64,000 nt of DNA from Guillardia theta CCMP2712 (GCF_000315625.1 NW_005434648.1:197212-261211), one strand, 5' to 3'. Positions 1 through 14,182 are shown, numbered from the stretch's first letter. The notes: generated from the sequence alone by a model not told the origin. Translations and numbers: made by a program.

Positions 1-1529
1 GTCACGGTCACAAGGGGTTGCAGGGCCAGTTTGGGTGATGGGACTGAATATTCGTTATATAATTTCAAAATATAATTGCTCATATGAAAAACGTCTCAGT
101 AAATTTCAAGCATGCATCTCGAGCCCCATAGATTGTTTACTACAGGACGTGATGACTCGGACTGAAGGGTGGGGTGGAAGAAAATTATGCAGTGACTAAA
201 GCATAGAGTAGGGGTAGGGTAGTGATGCGCAGGAAAACGAAGCTGTGGGTGGTACAAAGCATAGAAAATGGCGTTCAATAATTGGGAATAACAGGGGGTA
301 CTGGTAGGGAGACAAGACCATTTCAACAGGGTGGGTAGTGTAAACTGGGGGGTGGGGAAGGCACATCTACATCTGTCAATCGGAGGAACAAGACAACGTT
401 TCGACACTTTCTCTTCATAGTACTTTTTTTAGTCGCAGTAGCACTCAACAACCCAACCAATACTACCAGTAGGAGTACCCCTATCCCTCCTCCGATGTTC
501 CCAAAATTGATTAAAGTTTTATGGTACCAAAGCAATGGTGACCTTACTACTATCTTTACAACAGAAACACACGTGTAGTAATCTTTTTTTTTTTTGAGGG
601 GGGAAATGGCTTTGCCTGTGGGTGGGATTCCACGTCTTTCGTCTGGTGCCAGGGGTATAGTTTTTGCGGCTTCAATTGAACCCCCCTTGGGGACAGAAGG
701 ATGACCCCCTGTGACTCCCAAAGTTTTGAAATACTGCGATACAGGAGGGTGTAGGGTAACACCGGTACACCCCCCAACCCATCTCTAATTTCCAATCAAA
801 TACCTGTGCCTCTCGTACCAAATAGTGTGAGGTGCCCTATAGATTTTTTCATAAAAATTGGTACAATATTTGAGTTATCTTGATAAAATGTACCATGTTT
901 CAAAACAAGAGGTATAGGCTTGTGATTATTTGATACAAATAAAAAAACATTTCGAAACTGGTGGTAATACGAAGAATAGAATATGATGGTACACTTTTGA
1001 AAACAAACAAATAGTTTTATTTTTGTGTACTGATTTTAAGACTCCAGTACCGGGTCGTTACGAAGTCTGTACAAATCTTAAAACGACTTTTGTTGTCCCG
1101 CGCTGCAGTAAAAATGGCGAAGGAGGAAGGGAGGAGAGGGAAGAATATGTTGAGGGAGAGTAATGTTGGGAGGACGGAGGGAGGAGGGAGAGTTTAGAAT
1201 CAGGATATAATGATGCTGGTATCTACACGCCCTTTCGCGTGGCTGCATGCTAAGAATGTATGGCGTTTGTGCCTTTCAGTTCGAGGAAGACTCTTGCTCC
1301 CGTACAATGGCGGGTTGCTTGGCATAGACCATCGATGCGTTTTGCAAGTTGAGGGTAAAAATGATCTAGCAGGAAGCAGACACCTGATGTCTTAAAGCGC
1401 TTTGATCGGTGTGCTGCTGGGCGAGAGTCATTCCTTGTGCAGTACTTTTTGTTCGTGACGTGACTAGACCTGCCGTCGCAATGTTGCCTGTTGTTGACGA
1501 TTTCATGCTGTGCAGAGCAAGCTGCTGCA
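1..1529. other. Intergenic region with a GGGGTA-rich block (copy A)
   Basis: No convincing gene is seen here. Positions 1 to about 800 carry recurring G-rich words on the plus strand (for example GGGGTAGGGTAG near 210 and AGGGGGTACTGG at 293-304) and some C-rich words (near 474 and 680-780). This is the same composition as the flanks of the blocks found before other genes in the window. From about 800 to 1080 the sequence is AT-rich, and from 1115 to 1195 it is purine-rich (GGAGG runs). The window starts inside the block, so its GC-rich core, if any, may lie to the left. Confidence 0.5.
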
Positions 1530-4416
1530 ATGTTCGTGCCAATGATTCCCAGGTAATGACAACTGCATGACTAAAACTAGAAAACTGAACTTCAGGACAG
1601 CGAGGTGTGATCGCCCAACACCGGAACTGCTGTTATCTTCGGAAGGACTACTTATCATTATTCAGCTCTCTGAAACTTGCCGAGAGGGCATATGAATCAG
1701 CAGCAGGGGGTACCAGGTCAAGGTGCAGGCAACATGCAATCAGGCCTTGCTATGCAGATGCAAGCGAATGTACAAACATCCCAAATGATGCAGCCAGGTA
1801 TGAACGTCTCTGGGAATGTTGGATTGCAACAGCCTGGCATGTCAATGTCGAATTTTCCTGCTCAATCAGGCTTCGAACGACTTGGTTCTCTGGTCGGCAA
1901 CATGCAGGATGGCTTCACTAGGACTGGAAGTTCCTTCAACTCAGGGTTCGACCGACTGGGATCCAGCTCGGGTACCTTCGACAGAGTCCCTTCTGCAGTG
2001 AACCCCAACAACTTTGAGAGATTATCATCAGCAGTCAATCAGAATCAGCCCATCGACCGGCTGACGTCGATACCGCAGAACACTTTTGAAAGAGTGGTGT
2101 CAACTTCACATCAAGGGCAGTTTGAGAGGATAGGATCAGCGTTTCCTAACTCTCAAGGCGGACAATTTTTCAACCCCGGCTTTGATCGCTTGGGATCCAT
2201 ATCTGGGTTTGACCGTCTTGGATCAATAAGCATACCAAATCAAAATCCTGTAGACAATCTCAATGTCAACAACATGAATGATCCCAATCAAATGGGAAAG
2301 GGAAATATCTTTCCCCTGCAGAACAATATGGGTGGCCAAGGACAATTCACCAGGACGCCTTCGATTGGAATACCAGGACAGTTTCCGACATGGCTCGGAA
2401 ACTCAGGACCAGGAGCAAATGTTTCCTCCATCAAGCCTGGAGTGGGGAATTCCGCGGGTGGACCGGTGTGTCTGTTGACACAGTTCACCTCAGCAGTCTA
2501 ATCCTTACCGGTTACAGATGTCCAACCCAACTGGTGCTGAGTGGGGAGCTTTGCAGCGGACGATGAGCAGTGGCAACAATGCTTTTGGTCGAACAGCATC
2601 GGTGAGCGTCTGCCTGTTGTGCTGTCAAGGTCGGGCAGCCGTGTAATGGTGGTTAACCAGAGTGGATTCATCATGCCTGGCGACTTTGGTCCAGACAAGT
2701 CTCTTGCACCGGTAAGGATCTGAAGCTGTCGTTGCCAGTGCTCTGACATTCTTTTTTAGTGGGATACGGGTATGGGCAATGATGGAATGTGGATGGGAGG
2801 GATTCAAAACTTTCAGTCGCACATGCCTCCGGTACTTTGCAGCAATATACATTCATGGCCTGGTTGTATGACGTTGGTTTTCGGGAAAAGGGCATGCAAC
2901 AACCCTCCATGCATCATTTTCCACAGCAGGTGGTTGAGCTTTTGTGTAGTTGTAAATTCGACTGACGTCCTGAGCAGGGCATGCAGGACCCGCAGATGCA
3001 ACAGATGCAGGTGGAGGGAGCAGATGTGCACGTGCTGTCAGAGACTGATAATTGTTGTTGGACAGGGAATGCAGAATCCTGGAAATCTTCAGGTTAGAAA
3101 GACCCAGATTCCATAAACATGAGCTGATCGAATGGGCAGGTTCCCTTTCAGAATCAAAGCATGCCATCGAATGGCTTGTACAACAACATGGGGGATAAGG
3201 TGATAAAACTGGAACTCAATCGCCCGGGATTCATTCAACGATTTACAGATGGGCATGCCAAATGATGATTTCGAAGATAGAAAAGGAAAGAAGGTGAGAT
3301 GAGATCTAGTTTTGTTTTTTTCCTCGGGATACCTGAAGTGTGAATGTCAGGGACGTAAACGAGGCAAAGGTGGAAGGGATGACGATGACGATTCGGTTGG
3401 ATAAGGACAAAGCTCTTTGCGGCAAGTAACATCTTGACCAGAATGGCATGCACAAGAGCCAGAAGATGCGTGGGGATTCGGACATGAACGATGGGGTCGG
3501 GGGAGACGTGAGTTGCTGTTCCCAAAGAACGTATGATGTGCTCTGACGCTGAGCCTCCAGGGATTTGAAAAGCACAATCAATTTCTATGGGCCAAACGCA
3601 TGGGGCAGCAGAACGAGCCTCGTTGGGGGCTGTTCAAACAGGTTTCCTCGTCCTCGTATCCCCGGCATGTCGCTGAGCAGTAGGGGCGGCAGGGAGGGAG
3701 CGCAGGGCCAGCATTCTTGAAGCTGTTGGAGGATCTCGAGAAGGATGGAGTGATTGAGAGACACTTGGATGCGAGAGTGCCGGAGAATCTTGGAGGTCAA
3801 GATATGAAACCTCACGTGTGACTCGCTGAGAGAGATGCTAGGTGTGTGTGGATGGACGGTGAAGGAAGGGATGATGGACGAGTGGCAAAGGAGACGACAG
3901 GTCGAGGCGCTGCTCGCCAAGGCCAGTCACACTGACGTCCTTTCAGGCATGGTTCATGGAGGGCAAGGAAGGAAAAGAGTGAGTAGAGATTGTTTTCCCT
4001 TCGCCGCCTCACCTTGTCGTCAGGTACAAGCCGAACTCTCTCTATCAAATCATGAGGCGGCTGGGCTACTTTCCTACCATGAGGAGCAGGTGAGGACGAT
4101 GTCTGTCGGCTTAGGAGGCAAATGACGTGGCTGTAGCCGAGCTGGCCATGGACACGACTTCGAGGGGAGCAGTGTTTTCCGATGGGACCCGGTGAGGTGG
4201 AGGAGCAGGGAGGAAGGAGGGAGTGACGTCGATGATAGGACCGTCGATATACGCAGAGACGGACAAAAGCAGGCGAAGGGAAGGGTCGCGTGATGGACTG
4301 AGACAGGAGCTGCTGCTGTAGATGGGGATGATTGATCTTGGAGAAGTTTTATATCCCTTGCTGTTTCACAGGGACTGGTCTGTGAATGCGCCATGTGTCG
4401 ATATGTTGCATTTTAA
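1530..4416 (+). CDS. Low-complexity Q/M/N-rich protein with FxRLGS repeats and phase-0 microexons (function unknown)
   Basis: I do not recognise this gene. The main exon (about 1687-2464) encodes a Q/N/G/M-rich segment with at least seven copies of a short motif close to F-[DE]-R-[LVI]-G-S, such as FERLGS and FDRLGS. Smaller exons follow across GT-AG introns of about 45-60 bp: 2517-2601, a SGFIMPGD exon near 2661, a WDTGMGNDG exon near 2761, then three microexons starting GMQQP, GMQDP and GMQNP. Later exons carry basic/acidic stretches (DRKGKKGRKRGKG) and a more ordered C-terminal part including KPNSLYQIMRRLGYFPT. The start at 1530 (MFVPMIP spliced to RGHMNQQQ) fits splice phase, but 1692 is an alternative. 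The last exon (GLVCECAMCRYVAF, stop 4414-4416) is tentative. The composition resembles nuclear coactivator or RNA-granule proteins, which is inference only. The gene is convergent with the PCI gene. Confidence 0.5.
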
Positions 4417-4443
4417 TGAGTTATCAAGATTGTAACCTAAAAC

Positions 4444-4493
4444 TCCTCCTCCTCATCCTCCTCCTCCTCCTCCTCCTCCTCCTCCTCCTCCTC
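4444..4493. repeat. (CTC)n microsatellite
   Basis: An uninterrupted trinucleotide run of CTC lies in the short tail-to-tail gap between the first two genes. Confidence 0.9.
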
Positions 4494-4601
4494 TCTCATC
4501 TTCCTGTCAACGCTGATCCTTCCCCACCTTCCTCCTCTGTCCCTTTCATGTTTCTGCTTCCTTCCCGCTTCCTCCTGCAATGCCCTTCCCCTCTTATCCG
4601 A

Positions 4602-6975
<2,374 letters not shown>

Positions 6976-7141
6976 GGTTCTGATACTACCTTGCTCGCTC
7001 CTCTTCTGAGGATACAGATGTGTTGGCTTTGCTCTCCTCTCCTCTCTGACTTGCTGAGATTCGAAGGCCTCACTGCGGTTCCCTCTTCTTCCTGCTATGT
7101 TCCCTTCCCCTCGTTCGCCTTTCTTTCTTCTCCCTTCAGCT

Positions 7142-7198
7142 CTCTTCCTCTCTTCCTCTCTTCCTCTCTTCCTCTCTTCCTCTCTTCCTCTCTTCCTT
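7142..7198. repeat. (CTCTTCCT)n microsatellite
   Basis: A tandem pyrimidine octamer lies just upstream of the PCI-domain gene start on the minus strand, before the GC-rich block. Confidence 0.85.
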
Positions 7199-7289
7199 CT
7201 TCTTCTCTCTCCCACTCAGTATCTCCCTCCCTCACTCTTTCTCCCTCCTCCCCTCTTCTCTTCACAGAGCATGCGCTCTCAACTATGTA

Positions 7290-8228
7290 TCATCCCCCTC
7301 GTACCCGCCCCCAGTCGGGCCCCCGGACAGGCCCCCGGATCCGACGGCCCGGCGGGCCCGGCGGGCCCGGCTGATTGACCGTACCCGGTGCGAGTCGGTC
7401 GGACCGCCGGGGCGTCCGATACGGTCCGGGGCGATCTGCAGTGCGGGCGGCCGAGTCCGTCGGAGCCCGACGCAGTGCCGACCTTCCGATCGACTCCCGA
7501 CGCCCGCGGCTCAGGTCCGTACGGTCAGCGGACTGCGGCGCCCGGTACGGCCGTACCGCCCGGCCCCCCCGGCCCCCCCGGGGATCGGACGGGCGGCGGG
7601 CAAACGGAAGTTCGGCGCGAGGCTCGACTTTTGACCGTTACTGTTAGCCCCCGAGTCAGTTATTAAGACGTTACATCCCCTCAGCGGCCGTTACACATGG
7701 GTTAAAACGGCGCAGTCACACCTCTGACGTCTCCAATGCCAAAGAGGGGGTGGGGTAACTACCCCTACCCTACATCGGAAATACCCACGGTTCAAAATCA
7801 GGTCCGAAGTGTACGACTGATCGGTCAAGTACCCCACACTTGGATAACATTTGCCCGCTTTCATACTACCCCCACCCCCAAGGAGGACAAACCTTTCAAA
7901 ATCACCGGGTACAATGAAAAAACTGAAAAAAAGAAAAAAATCTTTCAAATCATCAGAGGCCCTCGCTTTCCCACCCCACCCCACCCTTGTCCCTGAACAC
8001 AACCCCACTCTGTTTCTGTTGCCACCCCCTTTTGAAAGATCACCCCACCTCATTCGAGCAGTACCCACGTCATTTCATTTGATTACCCCTTATTTATAGT
8101 CATATATTTTTCATTTTGTAGGGGTCATGACAGTACCTTGCACGCTGTCTATTCACCCCACCCCTTCTTTTCTTACTACCTCACCCTACTGATTTGAATG
8201 CTGTGGACCACCACCCCACATTTGCTTC
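7290..8228. other. Intergenic composite block, copy B (GC-rich core plus TACCCC flank)
   Basis: This fills the head-to-head gap between the PCI gene and the homeobox gene. About 7300-7645 is extremely GC-rich and built from words such as GGCCCGG, GTCCG, CGGAC and GAGTC. About 7670-8225 is C-rich on the plus strand, with repeated ACCCC and TACCCC words and a few G-rich counterparts. TCAAGTACCCC at 7825-7835 is the exact reverse complement of a word found in copies E and G. Short open frames cross it but look like composition artefacts. No terminal repeats or transposase were seen. Confidence 0.6.
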
Positions 8229-8249
8229 TTGCCTTCGAGACCGCCAGGA

Positions 8250-10782
8250 ATGTCGGACGGGGAGGCAGAGCTCATGGCCCGGGACGCGGTGGAGGCCGAC
8301 GCGGAGATGCTGCCGAGTGTTGGGATGATGGAGAGCGATAACTACAGAGAGGCTCCTCTCTCCTCCTCCTCCTCCTCCTCCTCCCTCCTCTCGCAGTCCT
8401 TGGAGGAGCTAGAGGATGAGTTCAACCGGCATGAGGTAGAGATTACCTCCTCCCTGTTCCTCCACCTCCATGTGAAAATTTCCTTTGACGTCCAACTTCC
8501 CCTCTCGAGTCTGTCAAATCCTGCATCCTTGACTTCCTTTCCCTGTATTCTCTGCTCCCCTGCTCACGTTCCAACGTGGACTATAAGAAATTCTATCAGC
8601 AGCCCACCCGCTGTTTTATGAGAGTTCTGACCTGGATGCGTCAACCCGCAGCTCCTGCGCATCCCTGGACTTGTTGGCTCCCTCATCAACCTTGTGAAGA
8701 AGACGTCCGAGTCAGAGAGCTCCCTCACGCTGCAGCTCAACACCCAGGACGTGTCTGAGCCCGTGATGCAACAAATAAAGCTGATAGAGAATCAGTACGT
8801 GCTTCCTCACGCTTGAAGGTTTCATGCTGAGCTCTCTTACAGATTCAATTCCGAGAAGTGCAAAGTCGATCAGGTTCCCTCCCTCCCTCCCTCCCTCCCT
8901 CCCTCCCTCCCTCCCTCCCTCCCTTCTTCCCTCCTCCCAATGCTTCATGCCACCCGTCCCTCTCTCCCCTGCTCCCCTGTTTCACTGGACCCGGACACGA
9001 TGCAGCTGAGTTTGTCCATCTGTTTTCAGGTCTGCGAAGACGTCTGCCAACGGATGCGAACCATCCTGAACTCGCAGAGGAAGACGAGGCATGTGTCAGA
9101 GCAGGTACCGCGATGCCTCACTTGCTCCATGAAGATCGATGACCCTCGGACCTCTCAGGAGGAGAACGTACATTGCCAGGCCATCCAGGCCAAGTTCCAG
9201 TCTGTGAGGCTTCTCCTGCGAGACAGGCATGCGGCGGCCCGGCACAAGAGACTCTGATCGTCTTCCCACAGGTACCAGGAGTACGTCAACGACTGTCTGA
9301 ACCAGCTCAACCTCAACCCCGACGGGTCTGTCTCTCAAGTTCCTAGCGCAAGCCCGCACAAGCTCATCAAGTGAGATCTGTGCCAGCAGCTCTCGCGCTC
9401 CTGATCCCTGCTCGGCCCAGGCTCTCCGCTGGCAGTGCGGGCGAGTCAGGAAATGACAGTCAGCCGAGGAGGAAACGAGAAAATCTCCCGAAGCGCGCGA
9501 TTGAGAAGCTGCTGGAGGTATGGAGGAGAGGGAGAGAGCTTTCTGTGTGCATCTGACCCTCCTTGCAAGTGGTTGAACCAGCATTGGGGGCATCCGTACC
9601 CTTCTGAGCAAGAGAAACAGGTTGGAACCATCTCTGCTTGTCCTCCTTGTGCCTCAACTTGCTGCAGACGCTGGCGGACGCGACTGGGCTGAATGTCATG
9701 CAAGTGAGCAACTGGTTCATCACTCACGAGTCCGTATCTGGAGGTGCGAACTCGCGTACATATCTCCTTGCTGCACACTTGTCCTGCCCTCCTCTACTCC
9801 TCTATCCCCTCCTCCTCCTCACCTGTCCTGCTCGCTCCCCTGGCCGACTCAATCTTCCTTCCCTTACTCTCTTTCACAGGCCCGAGATCCAGAAGCAAGC
9901 AGAAGCAGTGGTGTCGAAGCAGCAGAGCGCCTCTGCGGGCATGGGCTACGCGCTGCAGATACAGAAAGGTGACGTAGACGCGTCGACGGGGGGGGCTGCA
10001 CTGACAGGGAAGCTGTAGGACTGAGAGGCTCCGTCCAGTTCCCTAGCGCCACGGACGCTCCTGGTGAGACTTCCAACGCCAGCTCGGAGGTCAGTCGCGC
10101 AATCTCCTGACATCCTTGCTGAGCCAGACTCGCAGGATGGTGGGCAGGTTGCGTCCAGGTCAGGGGAGGCTGAAAAACCTGCCAGGGATGGTGGAGAGGA
10201 GGTGAAAGCAGGAGCGGAGGCGGAGGAGAAGAAGGCAGAGGTCAAGGAAGCAAGTAGCAAGGAAGCAGATGCAGCGGGCAAGCAGGAGCAAGGGGCGAGT
10301 GATCGCAAGAAGGAGAGCAAAAGTGAGCAGAAGCACAAGTCGGACGAGCAGGGCAGGGGGAAGGCCAAGACACAGGAGGAAGCGCAGGAGGACGATCAGT
10401 CAGGGAAGAAGGCCGAGGAGAGTGGCCCCGCCCAGAACGGGAAAGAGGAGGCCGGGAAGAGCAAGACGCGGTCCAAGTCCGCAAGCAAGCAAGCAGAGCC
10501 AGCGGCCAGCCCAGTCGTCAAGTTGCGGCCAAGGCGCTCGGTGATGTCACAGGCGCCATCTGCTGTTACTCACGGCTGGACTTGCAGAAGGCTGAGAGCC
10601 ACGAGGAGGAGGAGGAGGAGGAGGAGACGAAGCCTGCAGCCGCCAAGAAGGTTGCGAGGCTGCGGCAATGCGAACGCTGACGTGAGTTTGTGCAGCGGAA
10701 AAAGGAGGAGGAGGCGAAGGTGGAGCAGAAGGGGCAGGGGAAGGGCACTGGTGCTCGCAAGGGCAAGACAAGACGGAGCTAG
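8250..10782 (+). CDS. PBC-class TALE homeodomain protein
   Basis: This is probably a DNA-binding transcription factor in the nucleus. The start ATG is at 8250 (MSDGEAELMARD) after the GC block. The acidic/Ser-rich N-terminus is followed by exons matching the PBC domain: MQQIKLIENQFNSEKCKVDQ, VCQRMRTILNSQRKTRHVSE and a CQAIQAKFQ segment. These parallel the PBX helices and the 'RTRxIS...I..KF' signature. The homeodomain begins RRKRENLPKRAIEKLLE and runs through HWGHPYPSEQEKQ, which carries the P-Y-P of the three-residue TALE loop, then LADATGLNVMQVSNWFI. The exon then reads THE instead of the expected N-x-R (see findings). A long Lys/Glu-rich tail follows (from about 10130), with KEEEAKVEQKG near the end, and the stop is at 10780-10782. 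Introns are short, and one holds a (TCCC)n array. Confidence 0.8.
8361..8395. repeat. (TCC)n encoding a serine run
   Basis: A CTCCTC run within the first coding exon of the homeobox gene gives eight consecutive serines. It is one of the few microsatellites in this window that is translated. Confidence 0.8.
8876..8934. repeat. (TCCC)n tetranucleotide array
   Basis: A near-perfect CCCT repeat occurs in an intron of the homeobox gene, between the exon ending KCKVDQ and the exon starting VCEDVCQ. Confidence 0.9.
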
Positions 10783-10968
10783 AGGACGCGACTAGTCACG
10801 GGGCGTGATATGTACCATGTGATCAGAAGAGCAGGAAAGGTGTCGCCCCCATCCCCCTCCCCTCTCCCCCATTCCCCCGAAGAAAGAATGTTGTCAAGCA
10901 ATGAGTTGCGAGATTGTTTATTATTTAAAAGATGATAACATACATGAACATGTCGGTACCTTCCCTCC

Positions 10969-13900
10969 CTAGCTCCCTGCCTGATCGCTCTTGAACTCCT
11001 GCACCGCTTCCTGCACCTGCGGATCTCGTCAGTCCTATCTCCTCCTCCGGCCCCCTCCTCCTGCCCCCATCCCCTCCGCCCGCCTCCTCCTTTCCTCCTC
11101 TGCCTCCTTCTGCCTCTTCCCCCGTCACTCACTATGAGCTTCTGCAGCTGCAAGTCTGCGTCCTTCGGGATGCGAATCTGCTCGATGGCAGCCAAGACCT
11201 GAAGTGCCGGGTGACGTCAGCAGGAGGAAAGACGAGCGAGGAGAGCGAGGGTAGGTAGGAGAGGAGGAGAGAGCAAGGGAGTAAGAGAGGACGGAGCAAA
11301 CGAGCGACGTAGAATTTGGAAGGGGAGGAGTGGGATGGAGGAGGGAGGATGGAGGATGGAGGAGGGAGGAGGGAGGAGGGAGGAGGGAGGAGGGAGGAGG
11401 GAGGAGGGGAAGAAGAGAAGATATTTGGAGTACCTTCTGCTCCGAGGGGAGCTCATCAGCAATGTTGCCAAGGAGGATTTTCAGAACGTCGTCTGACTCC
11501 TTGGCCTTGAGGCTTTAGAGAAATCAGAAGCTGATGATGAGAGGAGGGGAGGAGACAAGAGGAGAGGAGAGGAGGGGAGAGGAGAGGAGGGGAGAGGAGA
11601 GGAGAGGAGAGGAGGGGAGATGAGAAGCAGGAACTGAGTTCATGATGACCTTGGGGACAAAAGTTTGAGCATCCCGACAGCAACTCTGTTGATTTCCGTG
11701 AGATAAAAGGCAGGCAGAGGAGAAGAATGAAGAGAGGAGGGGGGAAAGCAAAGGAGATCAGAGCAGAAGACAAGGAAGCGTCAGGGGAGCGAGGGGGCAG
11801 CAGGAAATGACAGTGCTGCGAGGAGGCGAAAGTGAAGAAGGAGAGGAGCAGAGGACCTGTACAAGAAGATTTCGCCCTGCGAGAAGTTTCAATGCCGAGA
11901 AAAAAGATGCAAGGGATGAGCATGCCGGGAGGAAGGCAGCAGAAAGAGTAAAGATAAGGAGGAGGATGGTGAGGAGGAGGAGGAGGAGGAGGAGGAGTGG
12001 CGGGGGGCGGGGGGCGGGGGAGGAGGAGGAGGAGGAGGAGGAGGAGGAGGACCTGAACGAGGTAGATGTCCCACACGCGAGCGCACAGGGGCACAGGGAG
12101 CTGCTTGGCGAAGAGAGTGACAAACCAGAGGCTAACGTAGAGATCGGATCGAATCTGAAGGAGCGTGAGGGACAGCCCGGGAGGCGGGGAGAACAAAATA
12201 CTCACCTCGAGGGAGTCAAAGAACTTGTAGAGGTCGTGGAGGTTGAACTGTAAGGGGTAAGGAGGGAGGAGAGGCAAGGCAGGTCGACCTGGAAGATGCG
12301 ATCGAAGATCTGCATGCGTTGGAGGAGTGAGTTGGAGTTGTTCCTGCAGGTAGAGCCGTGAGGAGCGGGTGGTGGTGAAGGACTAGGAGGAGAGTGAGCG
12401 GAAGTGACGCGGGGGAGGGGAGAGAGGGAGAGAGGGAGGGAGGGAGAGGAGAAGGAGGAGCAAGAGGGGAGCAGGAGCAGCAGAAGCAGCAGGAGGAGCA
12501 GGAGGAGGAGGGGAGAGATTTCTCACCGGTAGAAGCATTGAAAGAAGGGTCGGGAGATGAGATTTGCAAGACACGTGAAGGCGGCAAAATCGTCGTTACA
12601 GTGCAGGACAAAGATCGCCGCCTGAGCTGTGAGAGTGAGTGAAAGGCAAGAGGGTGGGGCAGAAGAAGAGGATGGCAACACGCGAGCACAAGGCGGAGGA
12701 GAGCGAATGCTGGCAGAGACGAGGAGGAGCACGACAGGAGAGGAGGGAGGGGAGGAGACGATCGATGTGGAGGATTGAGGGACCTGAAACGACATGCCTT
12801 GCACGTATCCAACATCCGGGCGGTAGTAACAGTAAGCTTCTGGAGTGAAATATCAGACACCGGAGACAACCATGAGAAGGGGAGAACGAAAGATAGGTGA
12901 AGCCAAGACAGTTTGAAGAAAGAAAGGGGAAAGAAAAGGAAGAGGTGGGAGGCAGAGAAGTGAAGGAAAGAAGGAGATGAGTAGAGAAGGACGGAGAAGC
13001 GAGGGGAAAACAAACGAAAGGAAAGAAGGGGATAGGAAGGACGGAAAAGGAGAGGGAGCGAAGGGAAGAGAAGGGGGAAGGAGGGACGGGAAGTGAAGGA
13101 GGGGGGGTCACCTAGGACGTCGCGCAGCTCATCGTAGAAAGGACCTGAAGGGTCAAAGAGCCCCAGGTGCGAGAGAGTCCTTGACAGGTCCGTCTGTTGA
13201 CTCACGTCAACGTCACGAGTCAAGGAGGTGGCGGGTCAACCTGTACAAGCTTCGCGCTGTCCTCCCGGCCCAGGAATATCCCCCCTGCCATAAGCAGGCG
13301 TGAGAGGAGCAGAGGACGGGCCCTAGAGGATAGGATGGGTGGGGGGAAGGGGGGCAAGGCGGAGGAGGATGGTGGGAGACTGTAGGATGCAGCAAGGGAC
13401 TAGGGCAGAAGATCAGCGGCGTCCACGGATCGTGCAGGGAGCTGCAAGGAAGCAGCTGGGCATTCGGCCGTTACCTTCCTTCCTCAATGTCCGCGCCTGC
13501 CGTGAGGTGAGGGAACAGGGCGACGAGTCTCCTCACCGTACCTTGAGCTTGAGGATTGAGTAGAGGTCGCGATTCAAGTTGAGATTGTTGCCAATGGAGA
13601 GGGGCCAGATGTAACTGCGAGCGAAGGCACTGATGCCATCATGCACCAGGAGCGCGAGGGCCTGGGGGGAGGGAGATGACAAGAGTTGACATGAAGCTCC
13701 TCCTCCTCCTCCTCCCTCTCACCTGACGCTTCCTTGGGCTCTTGCTCACATCCCCTCCTGTTTGCTCCCACTGTGGCAACTGGGGACAGAGGGTTCAGGG
13801 AGTGCATCAACTAGTCTTCCCCCTCCTCCTCCTCTTCCTTCCCTCCTCTCTTCTCTTACCATCTCATGCAGCCAGTATGCACATCCTCGCCAGAGAGAGG

Positions 13901-14147
13901 GGTCCGGCCTCCGCGGCAGATCGTCTTGAGAAGCACCATGCGCAGGCCTGTCAGGGGAGGAGAACGAGGAGGGATGGCTGCCGCTTGCTTCACTCGCGTG
14001 ACCCTTGATGCCTTCGGAGTGACGGGGATGGGGCTGCTGGTAATCACGCGGCCTAGGAAAGCAGACAGCATCTATCTCGTCCCTCTCCTCCTCCCTCGAG
14101 TCGAATTGAGCTCGAGGGGACAAGAAACTCGCTCTCTGCACAAGCAA
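10969..14147 (-). CDS. TBC-domain Rab GTPase-activating protein (TBC1D12/14-like)
   Basis: TBC proteins stimulate GTP hydrolysis by Rab GTPases in membrane traffic. Exons read from the minus strand give WLHEM joined to LPQWEQTGGDVSKSPRKRQ, then LLVHDGISAFARSYIWPLSI with GNNLNLNRDLYSILK, matching the family's '..GxxxxxRxxxWxLxIGN' entry. The arginine finger motif is formed across a splice as VQTDLSRT (IxxDxxR type), followed by LGLFDPSGPFYDELRDVL. The glutamine finger is in YRPDVGYVQGMSF. Later parts are AAIFVLHCNDDFAAFTCLAN, SRPFFQCFYR, SLWFVTLFAKQLPVPLC, RVWDIYLVQ, and a tail ending QEFKSDQAGS (stop 10969-10971). Both catalytic fingers are present, so it should be active. No ATG is clear in the 5' exon. 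14147 is the edge of the open frame, only 36 bp from the next gene's stop. Introns contain GGAGG-type minisatellites. Confidence 0.85.
11337..11412. repeat. GGAGGGA/GGATGGA minisatellite
   Basis: A tandem 7-mer purine repeat (GGAGGAT changing to GGAGGGA) lies in an intron of the TBC gene. On the coding strand it is pyrimidine-rich. Confidence 0.85.
11555..11622. repeat. GAGGGGAGA-type minisatellite
   Basis: Repeated GGAGAGGAG/GGGGAGAGG units lie in a TBC-gene intron. The array is similar in composition to the one 200 bp away but has a different unit. Confidence 0.8.
11965..12056. repeat. (GGA)n with GGGGC insert
   Basis: Two GGA runs are separated by a GGCGGGGGGCGGGG stretch in a TBC-gene intron. 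Confidence 0.85.
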
Positions 14148-14182
14148 CGAAGGAGTTACTCGATATATATAAACATCAACCG

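Noticed and set aside
7375-7666. Arg/Gly/Pro-rich frames in the GC-rich core of copy B
   Set aside because: Composition-driven. Similar frames appear in all GC cores, with no conserved protein between copies.
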